From: Apoderus coryli | Taxonomy: Eukaryota; Arthropoda; Insecta; Coleoptera; Attelabidae | NCBI GenBank assembly: GCA_911728435.2 | Contig: OU452201.1 | Location: 11,842,001-11,906,000 of the forward strand | Direction of reading: 5' to 3' | DNA length: 64,000 nt | Shown: positions 1-11,040 of the stretch, one piece after another | How positions within the stretch are numbered: the stretch's first letter is position 1 | Layout of the letters: the number at the start of each line of letters is the position of its first letter | The notes under the pieces: generated by a model | The model's database searches: none | What the model saw: the letters and a program-made list of their open reading frames with translations, nothing else | What the model was told of the DNA's origin: nothing | Position numbers and translations under genes: made by a program

Positions 1-550
1 TCTTGAAACCAAAATCAGAGAACAACCCAAAACATTCATCACCGAGCGTTACCCACAAAGGGCGAGGTTTAGCGCTGACCCGGGCCGAGTCAGTGGCGAT
101 CCGTCTCCCCAGACGACATACCTACACCCGCGATGCATGATAAATCCATATCGCGAGTAAGATGTTTTGCGCGGATTCCACATCCCCCCGACTAGAGTTC
201 GCAGTAGAAATCTCCGCTTGACCAAATATAATAAGGTACTTCTTTCTTCTGGTATTCCTTTCCACCTCATCGGCTTTCTGCGTAAGATCAATCTCTGTGT
301 GATACTCCAACGTCAAAACCCGCGAATTTAGAGCATGGATCTCGTTTTTCAAAGCATCATTAATTTCTAGCTGTGGATTACAATTTTGTACCAATATATT
401 GTTGACTTCTTCCATCCCCCCCACAATGTCTTCTAGCGTTATTGGGCGTGACGAAGCACTCGACTCACCGTCAATATCGTTAGGGATATAGAAAGATCTT
501 CTCTTAACTAACTTCCGTAGAACATCATGGGCAATTTCATCTGTCTCCAT
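1..550 (-). pseudogene. LINE ORF1-like coiled-coil protein, broken, runs off the left edge
   Basis: An ATG at 550 (minus) opens 142 codons. They hold an acidic, heptad-rich middle (around residues 45-95, coiled-coil-like) followed by RRKKYLIIFG, a segment typical of the ORF1 proteins of insect non-LTR retrotransposons, just before the RNA-binding fold. A TAG at 122-124 stops the frame, but the same frame continues to position 1 as VCRLGRR...KPRPLWVTLGDE, which is the expected next conserved block (RLG followed by RPLxVTL). The TAG is therefore an in-frame lesion and the element continues left of the window. ORF1 normally coats LINE RNA in a ribonucleoprotein. The 80-codon frame overlapping at 49-291 is a shadow. 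I am sure of the ORF1-like block, less sure of the clade. Confidence 0.6.
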
Positions 551-907
551 TCAGCTGCGATAGTGTTTTCTGGTAATAGCCTGACTACATGCACCAGAAT
601 TCTCTCTATTTGGCATTTTTAAACGGTACAAGATTAAAATACGGTTCTGTTCAAGAGTAGGTATATATATATATATTTATAACTTTATCACCAATTGTAT
701 TATTTTTTCTTTAAGAAGAATGTGGATTCAATACTCAAATATTTATCAGTAGCCATTGAACATTTAATGTTATTATGCGTTTACAATCAGACAAACATGA
801 TTACTTTTATAACAATAATAAAGGTAGAATGTTTATCTATTGATTGATATAACTTAATCAATATATTAATTATGAGAAAAGTTTGAATACAAGCAACAAC
901 ACCACAT

Positions 908-955
<48 letters not shown>

Positions 956-2395
956 GCTTTAGTGTGGGACAATTTGAACTCCAGCACTTCAGCAACCTTT
1001 CATGATTACGATATTAGGTACCGGTTTTTAAGCTTGCTCTTCAAAATATATACTTAAACCCTAGTGCTTCAATTTGCACTAAATCACATTAACTATTACA
1101 AAGATATTTGAAATGGGATTTTCCAAAAGGAAAAATTTTATATAACAAAATATTAAATATTGGGAAATGGCACATATTTTTGATATTTTCAAAAACTGAA
1201 ATGAGATTATAGCTATAAAGAAGGTTGAAATACAATCAAAACGTTACTTTGGGGAATCGCTAATTTAATTTATCGATACCAGTCTTAATTGCAACGATCG
1301 AGTATCCGTTAAAAAATATATTACAGCAAAACAATTTTTTTATGTTCATTCTGTATGAAATATGTTTTCGTAAAACTTCAAAACAGATAAAATCAAAACA
1401 AATTTAACTAAACTGTTTCATTTATCTAACCAAAGTTATCGCTATTAAATGATTTATTTTGATGATATTACTTTATAATGTATATGTGATTAATCCAATT
1501 TTAAGTATGTTATTAACTCAAATAAATATTTAAACCTGCTTGAAATTTTCAACAACGGATTTAAAAACAATTTTAATTTATTTATATTATGTTTGAACAC
1601 GTACTCACTACTATTATTTACCTGTATAGCAGCAGTAGGATTTTTATAAATACTATGAATAAATAATATCATTTAAGTAGGATTTTCCGGTATTTTTTTC
1701 AATTAAACCGTTTTTTATTTTACACCACAAATAACACAAATTTAAATTTGTTTTTTAGAAACACAACAACAACAATAAAATTATTGTTACAAACTTGTAA
1801 ACAATTTTAAGTAATTAATGCACAATTAGAAATAATACTTGATAAATGAACAAAATTTGTCAAGAACGATACGGTCTAGCACAAGTCACCTACTAAAAAT
1901 TTATGAATAAAATGTTCACACAATAGAGTATAATTTAATATTTTTAAATGTAAAACTTGTGGCAAGGACATACAACGCCGTATATCCTTAGAGGGAGTTC
2001 AATTATTGACCTGGGATCTAGAAAATTGTAAAAGTTGAGTAGTTAAAACTATTGTACATATTTCATATTTGCATATTTATATGGAGTATAATTTGTCGAT
2101 AAAAAATTATAATATCTTTTACAAAATTCAAACAAAAAGAGAAACAAAACTTTGGATTTCTTGAAGTAGTCCTTCCTTTCGATTTTTGTTTTTTCCCAAA
2201 AATCTATTCAAAACTCAAAATTTGTTTATATTTTTGAACAAATTTTTTATTCGCCATATTACACTAATGATATATATGATGTTTCCTCTTTTAGATAAAT
2301 GATTCATTCACTTCCAATAAATTTGCGCGTGTATGGTAGCCTTTTAGGATTGACCTACCGTCGTTTCCTATTGGTCAATTAAAAATAGACACTAA
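551..2395. other. AT-rich stretch without a recognisable gene
   Basis: Very AT-rich with short (TA)n runs at about 662-676 and 914-954. No coding similarity, TIR or ribozyme core was seen. Short frames on the minus strand (787-987, 1490-1672) are low-complexity and unsupported. Confidence 0.6.
914..954. repeat. (TA)n microsatellite
   Basis: About 20 uninterrupted TA dinucleotides. It is also the source of an artificial Tyr/Ile repeat in an overlapping frame. Confidence 0.9.
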
Positions 2396-2482
2396 ATGTG
2401 CATTTTGTTGTAAAATTTATTATTATTAAAGTTTTGACTGTTAATGCCGCACGATTTGCGCTTTTAGAAAATTTTTTTTATT

Positions 2483-3464
2483 GTGCGACGGGACGGAAGG
2501 AAGAAGAGGCCGGCCGCCAAGTATCACGGCGCAAATACAACATTATAGACAGAAAGGCTTTCAATAGCAGACCAAAATTAGGTAAGTCCTAAGCTCTCGT
2601 TCAGTTCAACCATTTTTTTTTTGTTTTTTATTAATCTCACAAATCTTACACAACATATAGTCACAATGAATTTTGGCAGCATCTCTCTTTTGCCAAAATT
2701 TTTATTCTCATTGCCAATAGAAAAATAGTACCTATATTGTGCAACGAACATGAAATGACATATATTTCCTACGAGTATGATCATTTCATACTTTTCCTAC
2801 GACTGTTTTAATGCTTTTGAATAAATGCAACATAATATTTAGGAAAATATTTGTTTTTCGAAACTTACGTATACTCGCTCTGTTGGGGTATCTAAGCCTA
2901 AATACGATGAGTTAAAAGTATTAATTGACTATACAGGTGGTGTTAAACTATATTCACTATCACTGTATTTCCTTATATAACTAGCATTGAAACCTTCGAA
3001 ATTAGCGAAATAATTTAATAATAATAAACTGTCAATTTGGTTTAATTGTAGTGTGATTTAACCGATCCTACTTTTGTCATTACCAGGAAATTTACCCGTG
3101 CATTTCAAATATGAAATGAAATGAAAAACAGCATTACTACATTTTCAAATTATGATTGAACATAAATTCTAATAAAGGAATTTAAAGACATTCGTAGAAA
3201 AAAATACATTATGTGATATTAACAATATAAAAACTAAACTAAAAATGTTAAAGTATATAATATTGAGTCATAACTGAGCGGTAATGATGACGTCTGGACA
3301 GACGGAAGTCAATTTCTGTAACTTGAATGCCAAATATTAAGATTTTGTAATGTAATTTTTCTGTTCAGTTTATAACCATATTTTTAACATAGTACCAAAG
3401 AGGTAAAGCCCAAAATATAATTGTTTCTTTTAATTTCAGTAGATGAGGAAAATCCTCAGTTTAG
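2483..3464 (+). other. candidate exon pair (2483-2581 and 25-nt microexon 3440-3464)
   Basis: A GC-rich patch in AT-rich surroundings ends in a perfect donor: TTAG then GTAAGT, with GT at 2582-2583. Its frame (from 2398, or part of it) ends ...KAFNSRPKL plus one base, G. At 3421-3439 a pyrimidine-rich tract ends TTTCAG, followed by 25 nt and a second donor (AG, then GTAAAG, at 3464/3465). Joining G2581 to T3440 keeps the frame open: RPKL-VDEENPQF plus two bases. An inverted CCAAT box (CCTATTGGTCAAT) lies about 110 bp upstream of the patch. All of this is seen in the sequence, but no protein family is recognised. Two matching splice sites in an AT-rich kilobase can arise by chance, so this is a lead, not a gene call. 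Confidence 0.22.
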
Positions 3465-4880
3465 GTAAAGTCATTAGTTTGATCCGAAATACCATTATTT
3501 ATCTCCATGGAAAAGTAAGTATTGAATAGAGGTAACCTTATATTTATGTTGCTATGTGTCAAAATTGCAGATGCATCATATCCAAAATTGAAGACAAATA
3601 TGAAATAAAAAAATGTATAAATAGAAAAGATATAAACCAATATATTGACAACAAATTTTCCGCTATATGCATGTCGACAGGCATATAATTGAATGGGTCT
3701 TCGACTTCACACAGAAAGATACACTCGTATGTATAATAAATAAATGGATATGGAATATATATGCAATACAGAGCCAACTATAGAAAGAATATTGGGTTGG
3801 GACGAAGGGAATTTTCGACTATACTATTATTTATAGGATCTTAAAAAAAGTCTACTGAATTATCTACTTAGAAGCTATATCTAAGCACGTTTGCAATAGT
3901 TTGACCGATGATAATGGAGTCCTAACAAGAACAAATATGGTGCTTCACAACTGTCAGCTCTTCATGCTGTTCCACCATGACAGTTTTATAATACAGAATG
4001 TTTATAAGTATTTTACAAAATCGATTTTGATAGCAAAATATTGCAAAAAAAATCCAATTCTCTTCACTAGTTTTTAACAGATTTATTTATGATTTTTGAT
4101 TTTTTTTTTGGTTCTGGGCCTTTTAAAGTCTAATGAAGTTAGATTTGAGTGTTCGATGTGGCAAAACACTTTTTTCTGTTTTAGTCTCTATCTCTCTACA
4201 AACTAGGCCGTATAAAATTTTAAATATTGTTTATTTGTTTGGACCCGAAATGTGTGCATTGACCATTCTCGTGAGCTAAAAGCCAACAGAAAACAGTAGC
4301 TTCTGAATCAGGCCTAAAGACCTGCCGGCCTAATAATAACGGGAGCTATAAAAGTAATTCCAATGAAAAAGAATGTGGCTCGATAATGCTAAGACCTATC
4401 ACGACTGGTGTTCAAACCAATGTAATATGTGGACTAAGAACGGTGGGATCAAGGAGGATGTGGATTACCTGAAAAATAATGGATAACTAAACAGAAAAAT
4501 CTGGTAATAGCTAAATTGCAGTAGTAAATTAAAATATAACATCCATAAAAGGAAATAGAAATAGTATTCTTTATTTTGGTGATTTTCTATATGATCGAGC
4601 TTTTTTTGTAGTTTTCTAAGAATAATCAAAGATTAATATGCAATTTTGGACAATCTAAAAACTGTAAAAATTGATTAAATTTTCTGCTTATTGTTCTTTG
4701 AGAGATAGATACATATCTAAAGTGCATATTATAAAGTAGTAGATTATTTATTTAAAGTAATCTTATAAATTTACTAATTAATCAGGAATCATGTAAGAAA
4801 AATTACAAAAAGCGTTATTCTTATTATGATAATATATAGAATGTGCACGCCATTACATGCCTTATTTGTATTTCTCCTAT

Positions 4881-4921
4881 ATAATTACTGATGATAAGAC
4901 CTAGTGTTTTGAAACGTAATT
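4881..4921 (+). ncRNA. hammerhead ribozyme-like motif, Penelope type, probably decayed
   Basis: CTGATGA at 4888-4894 is followed by T, then a 5-bp stem II (AAGAC/GTTTT, loop CTAGT) and GAAAC at 4911-4915. A possible GTA cleavage triplet follows. The extra base between the CUGANGA box and stem II is the same as in the other Penelope-type motifs of this window. Stem I is poor next to the core (A opposite A), so activity is doubtful. Confidence 0.4.
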
Positions 4922-5579
4922 TAATCAATCAAACCCAAAATAAACGTAACTCCACCAATTTACAGGCTACATATGTATTCAAAACACATATCGTTAGTGG
5001 TTAAATTAACCATTGTGTATTATACAGATTCTGTTACTTTAATTAATACTCTTGATTTTAAAAATAATAATTTTTAATATAAGTAACGAAAATTAGATTA
5101 TATTATGAAAATATGCTATCCTTCATCTGCAACAGATTTCAAAAAGCATTTTCCCACATAAACGGATGGGAATTTTCATTGTCCAGAACAGATGTCCAGA
5201 GGACGCTGAAAAGGACCTTCATATATGTAAATAAATATTGTAGTGGGTGGGAGACCACCTAGTCGAGTGCTGTAGACTTTTATAATAAGATTTATCCTTC
5301 GCAAATTTTTTATACAAATGAAATAGTCGAAAAGAAAATCCAGAAAACGTGTGGTAACAATTTTATATATGATTGCTTATTTTAATCGTACACTGAGTAG
5401 AGGAGGATGAAGGTTATAACCCTTTCAATCCGGATTTGATTTTGTCATACGATTATATTCAAATTTGGTGGGTCAATATAAATAATAATAAAAATTTATA
5501 ATCGAGTCAATTTAAATTTTTATTTTAAACGGTCTTGCCAAAAAAATATATGACATATATGTCCCACCATAGATTTATT

Positions 5580-5599
5580 TTGGGATAAATTTATCCCAA
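5580..5599. repeat. perfect 20-nt palindrome
   Basis: TTGGGATAAATTTATCCCAA is its own reverse complement. A second short palindrome, GACATATATGTC, lies just upstream near 5551. Function unknown. Confidence 0.8.
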
Positions 5600-5945
5600 C
5601 AGTTATTTATATTAAGTGTGATATCGGGTAAAACAATGGTAAATTACAATTTCTACGTAAAAGTTTGGTCGATAACACTTTCTTGTAGGCCCAGTTTCAG
5701 GTGAATAATCTCCGATATTACTTTGATCGGCCCATGCTTGCGAATGTAAAACTACATATTGGGACATATATAACCCAGGCATAAACAATAAAATGAACTA
5801 TATACATAACCAAGTTTTTTATTAGCATTTCATTCACGTAGATACTTGTGCACTTTCGCTACCGACATTGAACAAAAAACACCACAAAAAATTGCTGACA
5901 ACACCAAAAATGTGACAAAAAAATACTAACGAGTACACAATTAAT

Positions 5946-6055
5946 AATAATAATAAATCAGTTTATTTACAGTTCTAAAAAACAAAAAGATTATACAACT
6001 TAAACTTACTAACTAAATAATGTAGAACTACAAAAAGGGTTAAAAAGGCAGTATG
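5946..6055 (-). mobile_element. LINE 3' end remnant with (TTA)n tail
   Basis: Read on the minus strand, an AATAAA-like motif is followed by TTTATTATTATTATTA at about 5946-5960. The same arrangement ends the better preserved LINE copies in this window. Only about 100 bp of possible 3' UTR remain before the next LINE tail at 6056. Confidence 0.5.
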
Positions 6056-7870
6056 TAATAATAATAATAATAATAAAACGTTTATTAGCTCAGATAAAGA
6101 AACAATAATTAACAATAACTATAAACAATACCTTATACGATTACCTTACTGAACTAAAAGGCATTAGATGCAGCTTCTCAACACAGTTGAGTGCTGTTGT
6201 AGCCTAACATAATAATAGAACTATGAAAAATTGATAGAGCAATAATTAATTATATTAGATTAGATTATTTTGATGATATCTCCACTTAATAAATATCGAA
6301 TACATTTTATTTAAAACACACAATCTTATAACAACCCAAAAAACTAAAAAAAATTTTTTTTTTTTTACATCCTCCGCCGTTAGCTTTCCTCGTGATCCTG
6401 CCAAAAATTTGAATATCTTGGAACACCCGTGTTGAAATTATTTATTTTTTAACCTATTTTTGATTGTTTTTGCAAACGTCATCACCGAAGAAGAGAAATC
6501 TTTAACCTGTAGTTTATTTATTAATGATGCAGCCGTGTAAGAAAAAGACCGTTTGAAAATTTGTTTTTTATGAGCTGGAATCGTTAAAAGGTTCCTTCGC
6601 CTTATGTTTAAATTATGAACATCAGTTCGAAAAACTATTTTTTGATGGAGGTATGGAGGAGTGCGAAACTTTAAAATTTTATAATAAAAACTAGCCGCAT
6701 GAACCATACGTCGATTGTACATATTAAGCCAACACACTTCTTCTAGTTTATGAGATATTCTTTGTCTTCTCCTGATGCCATAAATCAATCTCAAACAGGA
6801 GTTCTGAACTTTCTGAATACGCCTAGTGTCCACACTGTCAAGACAGGGGCCATACACATTGTCACAGAAACCGAAATGCGACAATACGAGCATATCGCAA
6901 AGAGATGCTTTAACTTTCACACTTAAAAAATGTCTCTGCGAGTAAATTCTTTTCAAGGACCCATAGGCAATCCTTAGTTTTGTTGTGACATGCTCTTTGA
7001 ACCTCAACTTATTGTCCATGATCGGCCCTAAATTTTTTGAAAAGTTTTTAAATGGTATTTGTTCAGAATTGATCTTAATCGTAATATTATTCAGAATTTC
7101 ATCCCTTACGTTATTGTTGGAAAATAGAAGACATACGGTTTTTTTTGGATTCAATTTAAGCAAGTGGTTATCGGAGACTTCTAAAAGACCCTGTAGGTCC
7201 TCATTGATCTGCTCAGCAGCCGTATGCATGTCCGCTGGGCTAAAAGCCTTATAAATTTGTGTATCGTCAGCATACATATGATATTCAGAGTATTTCAGAT
7301 TTTGAACAAAGTTTGTCGTATACATTGTGTACAGAATCGGAGCAAGTATACTTCCTTGAGGGACCCCACTTTCAATTTTCAAACTATTAGACATATTGTT
7401 TTTAATATATACTCGTTGGCTTCTATTGTTTAAAAAGGATTTAATTAGGCTTGCAGCATCTGTGCTAAAACCAAAATATTGTAGCATTGAGATTAAAATC
7501 TTATGGTTGTTCATGTCAAATGCTTTTGTATAGTCAAGAAGAACCAGTATGGTTGCTTTATTTTCATCAAGAGAGCGAAATATATCATCCGTCACCTTGG
7601 ATAGTGCGGCCGCACAGCCGTAACCCTTTCTAAACCCTGATTGTAATGGACATATTAGCTTGTTAGTTTCTAAATAATCAACAATCTGCACCTCCATTAC
7701 CTTTTCTAATATTTTCGACAATGCCGGGAGTACAGAAACACACCGGACATCTCCAAATGTAGCTGGATTTGTCACCTTTGGTATCGGCGTAACTTTGGCT
7801 ACTGATATAAATTTTAACCCTGTGAAAAACAAAATCAACAAAAGACATAATCCTGTTTATCCTTCAAAAA
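6056..7870 (-). mobile_element. 5'-truncated Jockey/CR1-like LINE, copy A
   Basis: The element runs right to left: reverse-transcriptase frame 7841-6438, about 360 bp of 3' UTR, then AATAAACG and a (TTA)n tail at 6056-6077. The 5' end lies near 7850-7870 in an A-rich tract, so the endonuclease and ORF1 are missing. 5' truncation with an intact 3' tail is the normal outcome of target-primed reverse transcription. The same 3' signature occurs in copies D, E, F, G and the remnant at 5946. Confidence 0.8.
6438..7841 (-). CDS. reverse transcriptase, C-terminal part, LINE copy A
   Basis: 467 codons without a stop. Reverse-transcriptase motifs appear in order: PIPKV and VSVLPALSKILEKVM near residues 20-50, the SGFRKGYGC block near 70, motif A LLDYTKAFD (first catalytic Asp) near 105, motif B GVPQGSILAP near 165, and motif C YADDT (catalytic Asp pair) near 190, followed by thumb and C-terminal regions ending in KTIKNRLKNK and a stop. 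This matches Jockey/CR1-group LINEs that lack RNase H. The protein would copy LINE RNA at a nicked target in the nucleus. The annotated ATG is arbitrary: the true frame would begin upstream with the endonuclease, which is absent. All catalytic residues look intact, so the insertion is fairly young, though dead by truncation. Confidence 0.85.
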   Translation of the reverse strand: MLILFFTGLKFISVAKVTPIPKVTNPATFGDVRCVSVLPALSKILEKVMEVQIVDYLETNKLICPLQSGFRKGYGCAAALSKVTDDIFRSLDENKATILVLLDYTKAFDMNNHKILISMLQYFGFSTDAASLIKSFLNNRSQRVYIKNNMSNSLKIESGVPQGSILAPILYTMYTTNFVQNLKYSEYHMYADDTQIYKAFSPADMHTAAEQINEDLQGLLEVSDNHLLKLNPKKTVCLLFSNNNVRDEILNNITIKINSEQIPFKNFSKNLGPIMDNKLRFKEHVTTKLRIAYGSLKRIYSQRHFLSVKVKASLCDMLVLSHFGFCDNVYGPCLDSVDTRRIQKVQNSCLRLIYGIRRRQRISHKLEEVCWLNMYNRRMVHAASFYYKILKFRTPPYLHQKIVFRTDVHNLNIRRRNLLTIPAHKKQIFKRSFSYTAASLINKLQVKDFSSSVMTFAKTIKNRLKNK

Positions 7871-8028
7871 AAAAAACACAAACAGAAAAAGCACAAACAG
7901 TATTACCTAATAAATCTACATTAATAATATATTATACCTATACATGAATATTAGAGAAAAAAAAAAGAGATTAAAAGACGAGATGAGATGATGAGATAAG
8001 GATCAAAAACCATTCCTAAAAATCTGAC
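7871..8028 (-). other. probable 3' UTR of LINE copy B
   Basis: AT-rich, lying between the end of the copy B frame and the 5' end of copy A. No clear tail is seen, so the boundary between the two LINEs is uncertain. Confidence 0.35.
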
Positions 8029-8870
8029 TCAAACAAATAGTAATCGATGTCTAAGTTTGCATTTAAATGAAAGCATAGGTAAGTCCTTTAACTCACCTGG
8101 GACTTGATTGTACATTGAGTATACATTGTAAGTGTATGACCTCTTAAATAATTCCGTCCTGTGCAGTGGAGCAGAAAGCAAGCCCTTATGTCTAAGATTT
8201 ACATTATGAATATCGGACCTAAATGTAATTTTATCATATAGGTAAGATGGATGCTTATGGATCAGTGAAAGAGACAAGAAGCATGCAGAAATCTTCTATC
8301 TTCCATCGACAACCAGCCCGCAGATTTCAATTTATGACTAATTCTTTCATATTTTCTGATACCGTACACATATCTAAAACACGATTTTTGAACACGCTGA
8401 GTTCGTTCACTATCACACCTCAGAAGACATGGACCATATATAACATCACAAAAATTAAAATTGCTCAACACCAAGGAATCCGTCAACTTAAGTTTGACAC
8501 ATTGCGACAATATATATCTGTGTGGATACAACATTTTTAACGCTGCATATCCTTTGTTTATACATGCAGAGATATGATTCGTAAAACGAAGTTCATTATC
8601 CAATAGCAAACCTAAATTTCTGGCCACACTACTGTATGTTAAAGACACATTATTAAGTGATAATTCGAGATTTTGTTCAATAAAATGTCTATCCTTTCCA
8701 AATAATAGTACTTTTGTCTTACTTGAATTAATATGTAGTTGATGTTTTTTTGACCAGGTGGCAATAGATCTGAGATCCTCATTAATACTATCTGAAGCCA
8801 TTACCAAATCATTATGATGAAACAAATACTTAAATTGACTATCGTCGGCATACATTCTTCTAATTCAGCA
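8029..8870 (-). pseudogene. LINE reverse transcriptase fragment, copy B (frameshifted)
   Basis: The fragment begins exactly at motif C (MYADDSQ, first codon near 8855) and runs through the thumb region (DNELRFTNHI, LVLSNFNFCDVIYGP, QRVQKSCFRYVYGIRK) to about 8262. After a frameshift near 8262-8277 the reading continues in another frame (SYLYDKITFRSDIHNVNLR ... SFKCKLRHRLLFV) to 8029. The two frames together are collinear with residues about 185-465 of copy A. Similarity is clear but amino-acid divergence is large, so this is an older or different subfamily. Everything upstream of the YADD box is missing by 5' truncation. Confidence 0.8.
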
Positions 8871-9129
8871 TGACAACAATCCCGTACCATATGTGTTAAC
8901 AGGGTTTATCGTTTACAGACACATGTTGCCACATCATGAATTATTCTCCCAAGACAACAAATAACTGATATGTCTCAGCTAGGGAAATTTTAAATGATAA
9001 AATTACGCTACAATAGGTAATTTATGAAAATCTGCTGAGACATATAGATCCCTACAGGAGTGAAAGTGTTAAAGGAAAGTAGACATTTCAAATATTTTAG
9101 AAATATGCATAGATATAAATTCAAACAAC
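8871..9129. other. no feature seen
   Basis: AT-rich spacer between LINE copies. Nothing recognisable. Confidence 0.5.
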
Positions 9130-9515
9130 AAACAAATAATAATAATATTTATTAAAGCCATTAAAGAAAGAAAATACATTTTTTACATAGTATAGACGAA
9201 ACAATAGCTTAATGAATATGTGAAAAATTAAATAATTCTAAGAAATGGTAACACACCAAGATTCGATTAAATATCACTAAGTTAAAAACTTGTCAGTAAT
9301 CTCAAATCAATCACGAATGCATTCCAGATCAAATTCTTTATGTTATTTAATTTGAACCTGTTGAACTACTTTTTATTCGGGATAAAATCATTCAATCATT
9401 TTATAATCGTATAGAGCAAAGTGGCAATGTCTAGCGGTGTTGTTTTAAACTCCTGGCCAATATATAAATTAGCACGTCTCATAGTGCCGTTTGGATGATC
9501 GACAACTCATCAGTA
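9130..9515 (-). mobile_element. decayed LINE C-terminus and 3' tail, copy G
   Basis: On the minus strand, AATAAATATTATTATTATT at about 9136-9155 matches the family tail. Upstream, a frame with stops reads MRRANLY..., LLYTIIK and FNRFKLNNIKN, resembling the C-terminal segment of copies A, B and E (RRxNL ... SFSY ... FK). Identification rests on the tail plus this weak similarity. Confidence 0.45.
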
Positions 9516-9581
9516 ATGCTTGTCTCAGTAGGCAACAAATTTACCATTATCCTCAATCAGTCTTCTACAGCTTCGTCTATA

Positions 9582-10041
9582 CAGGGTGTTTCATAAAGAG
9601 GAATTGTTTCAGTATACAACGCCATAGTTTCTAATGCATTGCCATCACCAACAAATTTGACAGATTCAAAATGATTGGCGCAGTCAAATATTCTTGGTAT
9701 GTTTAAAAATGTTTTAAACGTAAACAAAGTAACAAATGAAAAAAATACAACACATAAAAAAGTTGTAGTTTTAGTTGCTTTATCTCAAGACAATATCGAA
9801 ATTAAATTACAGTCAGTGGCGTCTATTTTTTTTAATATTTTTTATTAAGTTGTCCCCCTAACGCCACTGGACTTAATAATTTTGATCTAGATAGGGCCAT
9901 ATAAGCTCCCTGTTTCTAGCAACAACGCTGCAATTTTCAAAGAAATCGGTAAAGAGATATTTGACTTTGAATGTTGGTAACAATGCATTTCCGGACGTAT
10001 GCTTATGGGAACTTTTTGCCGCGCCTTTTTGACACACCCTG
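9582..10041. mobile_element. TA-flanked MITE of mariner/Tc1 type
   Basis: The left end CAGGGTGTTTCATAAAG and the inverted right end CAGGGTGTGTCAAAAAG match at 15 of 17 positions, and both ends are flanked by TA (9580-9581 and 10042-10043), the usual target duplication of the Tc1/mariner superfamily. Length is 460 bp. It contains a small internal inverted pair (CAGTGGCG near 9814 and CGCCACTG near 9863). The overlapping 60-68-codon minus-strand frames show no transposase similarity, so it is non-autonomous. Confidence 0.7.
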
Positions 10042-10560
10042 TATATAAATACCACACTCTCCCATTTTCATCTATTCCAAATACAGAAAACAAAAACTAG
10101 AGGAGATAAACATAAAAAAGATCACTGGCATCAATATTTATTGACACATTTATATACCCATCCCTTTGCTATATCTTATGCATGGAGTTGACTGGGATAT
10201 TGTCATCTCCTATATAATCCACCATAGCGAATATGGCCAATATTATATTTCGATACACCCATGGATACGTGTATGGTGGACCACTAGGCGTGGGGTGTCC
10301 TTATGGTCTGTTATATCAAAAGTTGTTTTCATTTTTTACTATACAGATATTTCATGATCCCTAGTGATAAATAATGTATTTTTTTATCGAGATTGGGGGG
10401 TGGATGTAATTTTCCCTTCCACGCAGACTGTTTCTAAATGCTGGACTTTAGGGTCAGAGTTACGCTAGAGGGTGTGGTCAATAGAATGTACCCTACCCAT
10501 GTATCTAATACTGTTGCAGTAAATGGACGTATTTTGTTTTTATTATTGTCGAGAGTTTCG
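10042..10560. other. no feature seen
   Basis: A frame of 63 codons at 10166-10357 has no recognisable similarity. No repeat ends were found. Confidence 0.4.
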
Positions 10561-10562
10561 TA

Positions 10563-10772
10563 TTGCGTACAGCAGAAATGAACAGAATTCAAAGAACACA
10601 AAACTCATATTTCAGATTCTCATTTGGAATTCGAAAATATGACCACATAAGTTATAAAATCACTGAAACGAAACGACTAAAAATTAAAGCTCTGTTCAAG
10701 TTGCATCTACTCACCTTTACACATAACGACAACCGTATTCTGCAAGGTGTGATCAACATTGATTATTATTAG
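10563..10772 (+). pseudogene. short LINE reverse-transcriptase fragment, copy C
   Basis: The frame reads MNRIQRTQNSYFRFSFGIRK followed by HISYKI, corresponding to the RIQKVQNSCLRLIYGIRRR...ISHKL block of copy A. About 40 recognisable residues remain. The sequence then degenerates and ends in a run of ATTATTATTAGTAGTAGTAG near 10757-10777, possibly an altered tail. Confidence 0.6.
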
Positions 10773-10842
10773 TAGTAGTAGGAAGTATTATGGTGATTTA
10801 TTGAGCAGATTAAAGGTTTGACCAGTAAAAAGTGAACCTTTA

Positions 10843-11040
10843 TCAAGACAACGGTCCAGTTCATTCATCCCGAATCGCCAATGCCAAATTGGTTGAATGA
10901 GCGATCAGGTACCGGCTGTTCCGTATTCTCCAGACCACACACCGACCGACTTTTTTTTGTTCGCGCAATACTTGGCTCAGAGGAAAGCGTTTCACGTCAA
11001 CTGGGGAAATAATAGCGGTTGCAGATGATCCTTCGCTCAT
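10843..11040 (+). pseudogene. mariner transposase catalytic fragment
   Basis: One frame reads QDNGPVHSSRIANAKLVE (second catalytic Asp block, compare HDNAxPH). After a stop and a frameshift another frame reads PYSPDHTPTDFFLF and AQRKAFHVN, which is the mariner third-Asp block (YSPDLAPSDxxLF). The two Asp residues are about 34 residues apart once the frameshift is allowed, as in DD34D mariners. N-terminal DNA-binding and first-Asp regions are missing. It abuts the copy C LINE fragment. Confidence 0.7.

Larger units (their letters stand above)
3465..5940. other. AT-rich stretch without a recognisable gene
   Basis: It contains a hammerhead-like motif (4881-4921), a perfect 20-nt palindrome (5580-5599) and a slightly GC-richer patch near 4240-4480 that might be an old LINE remnant but could not be assigned. 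Frames present are short and unsupported. Confidence 0.5.
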
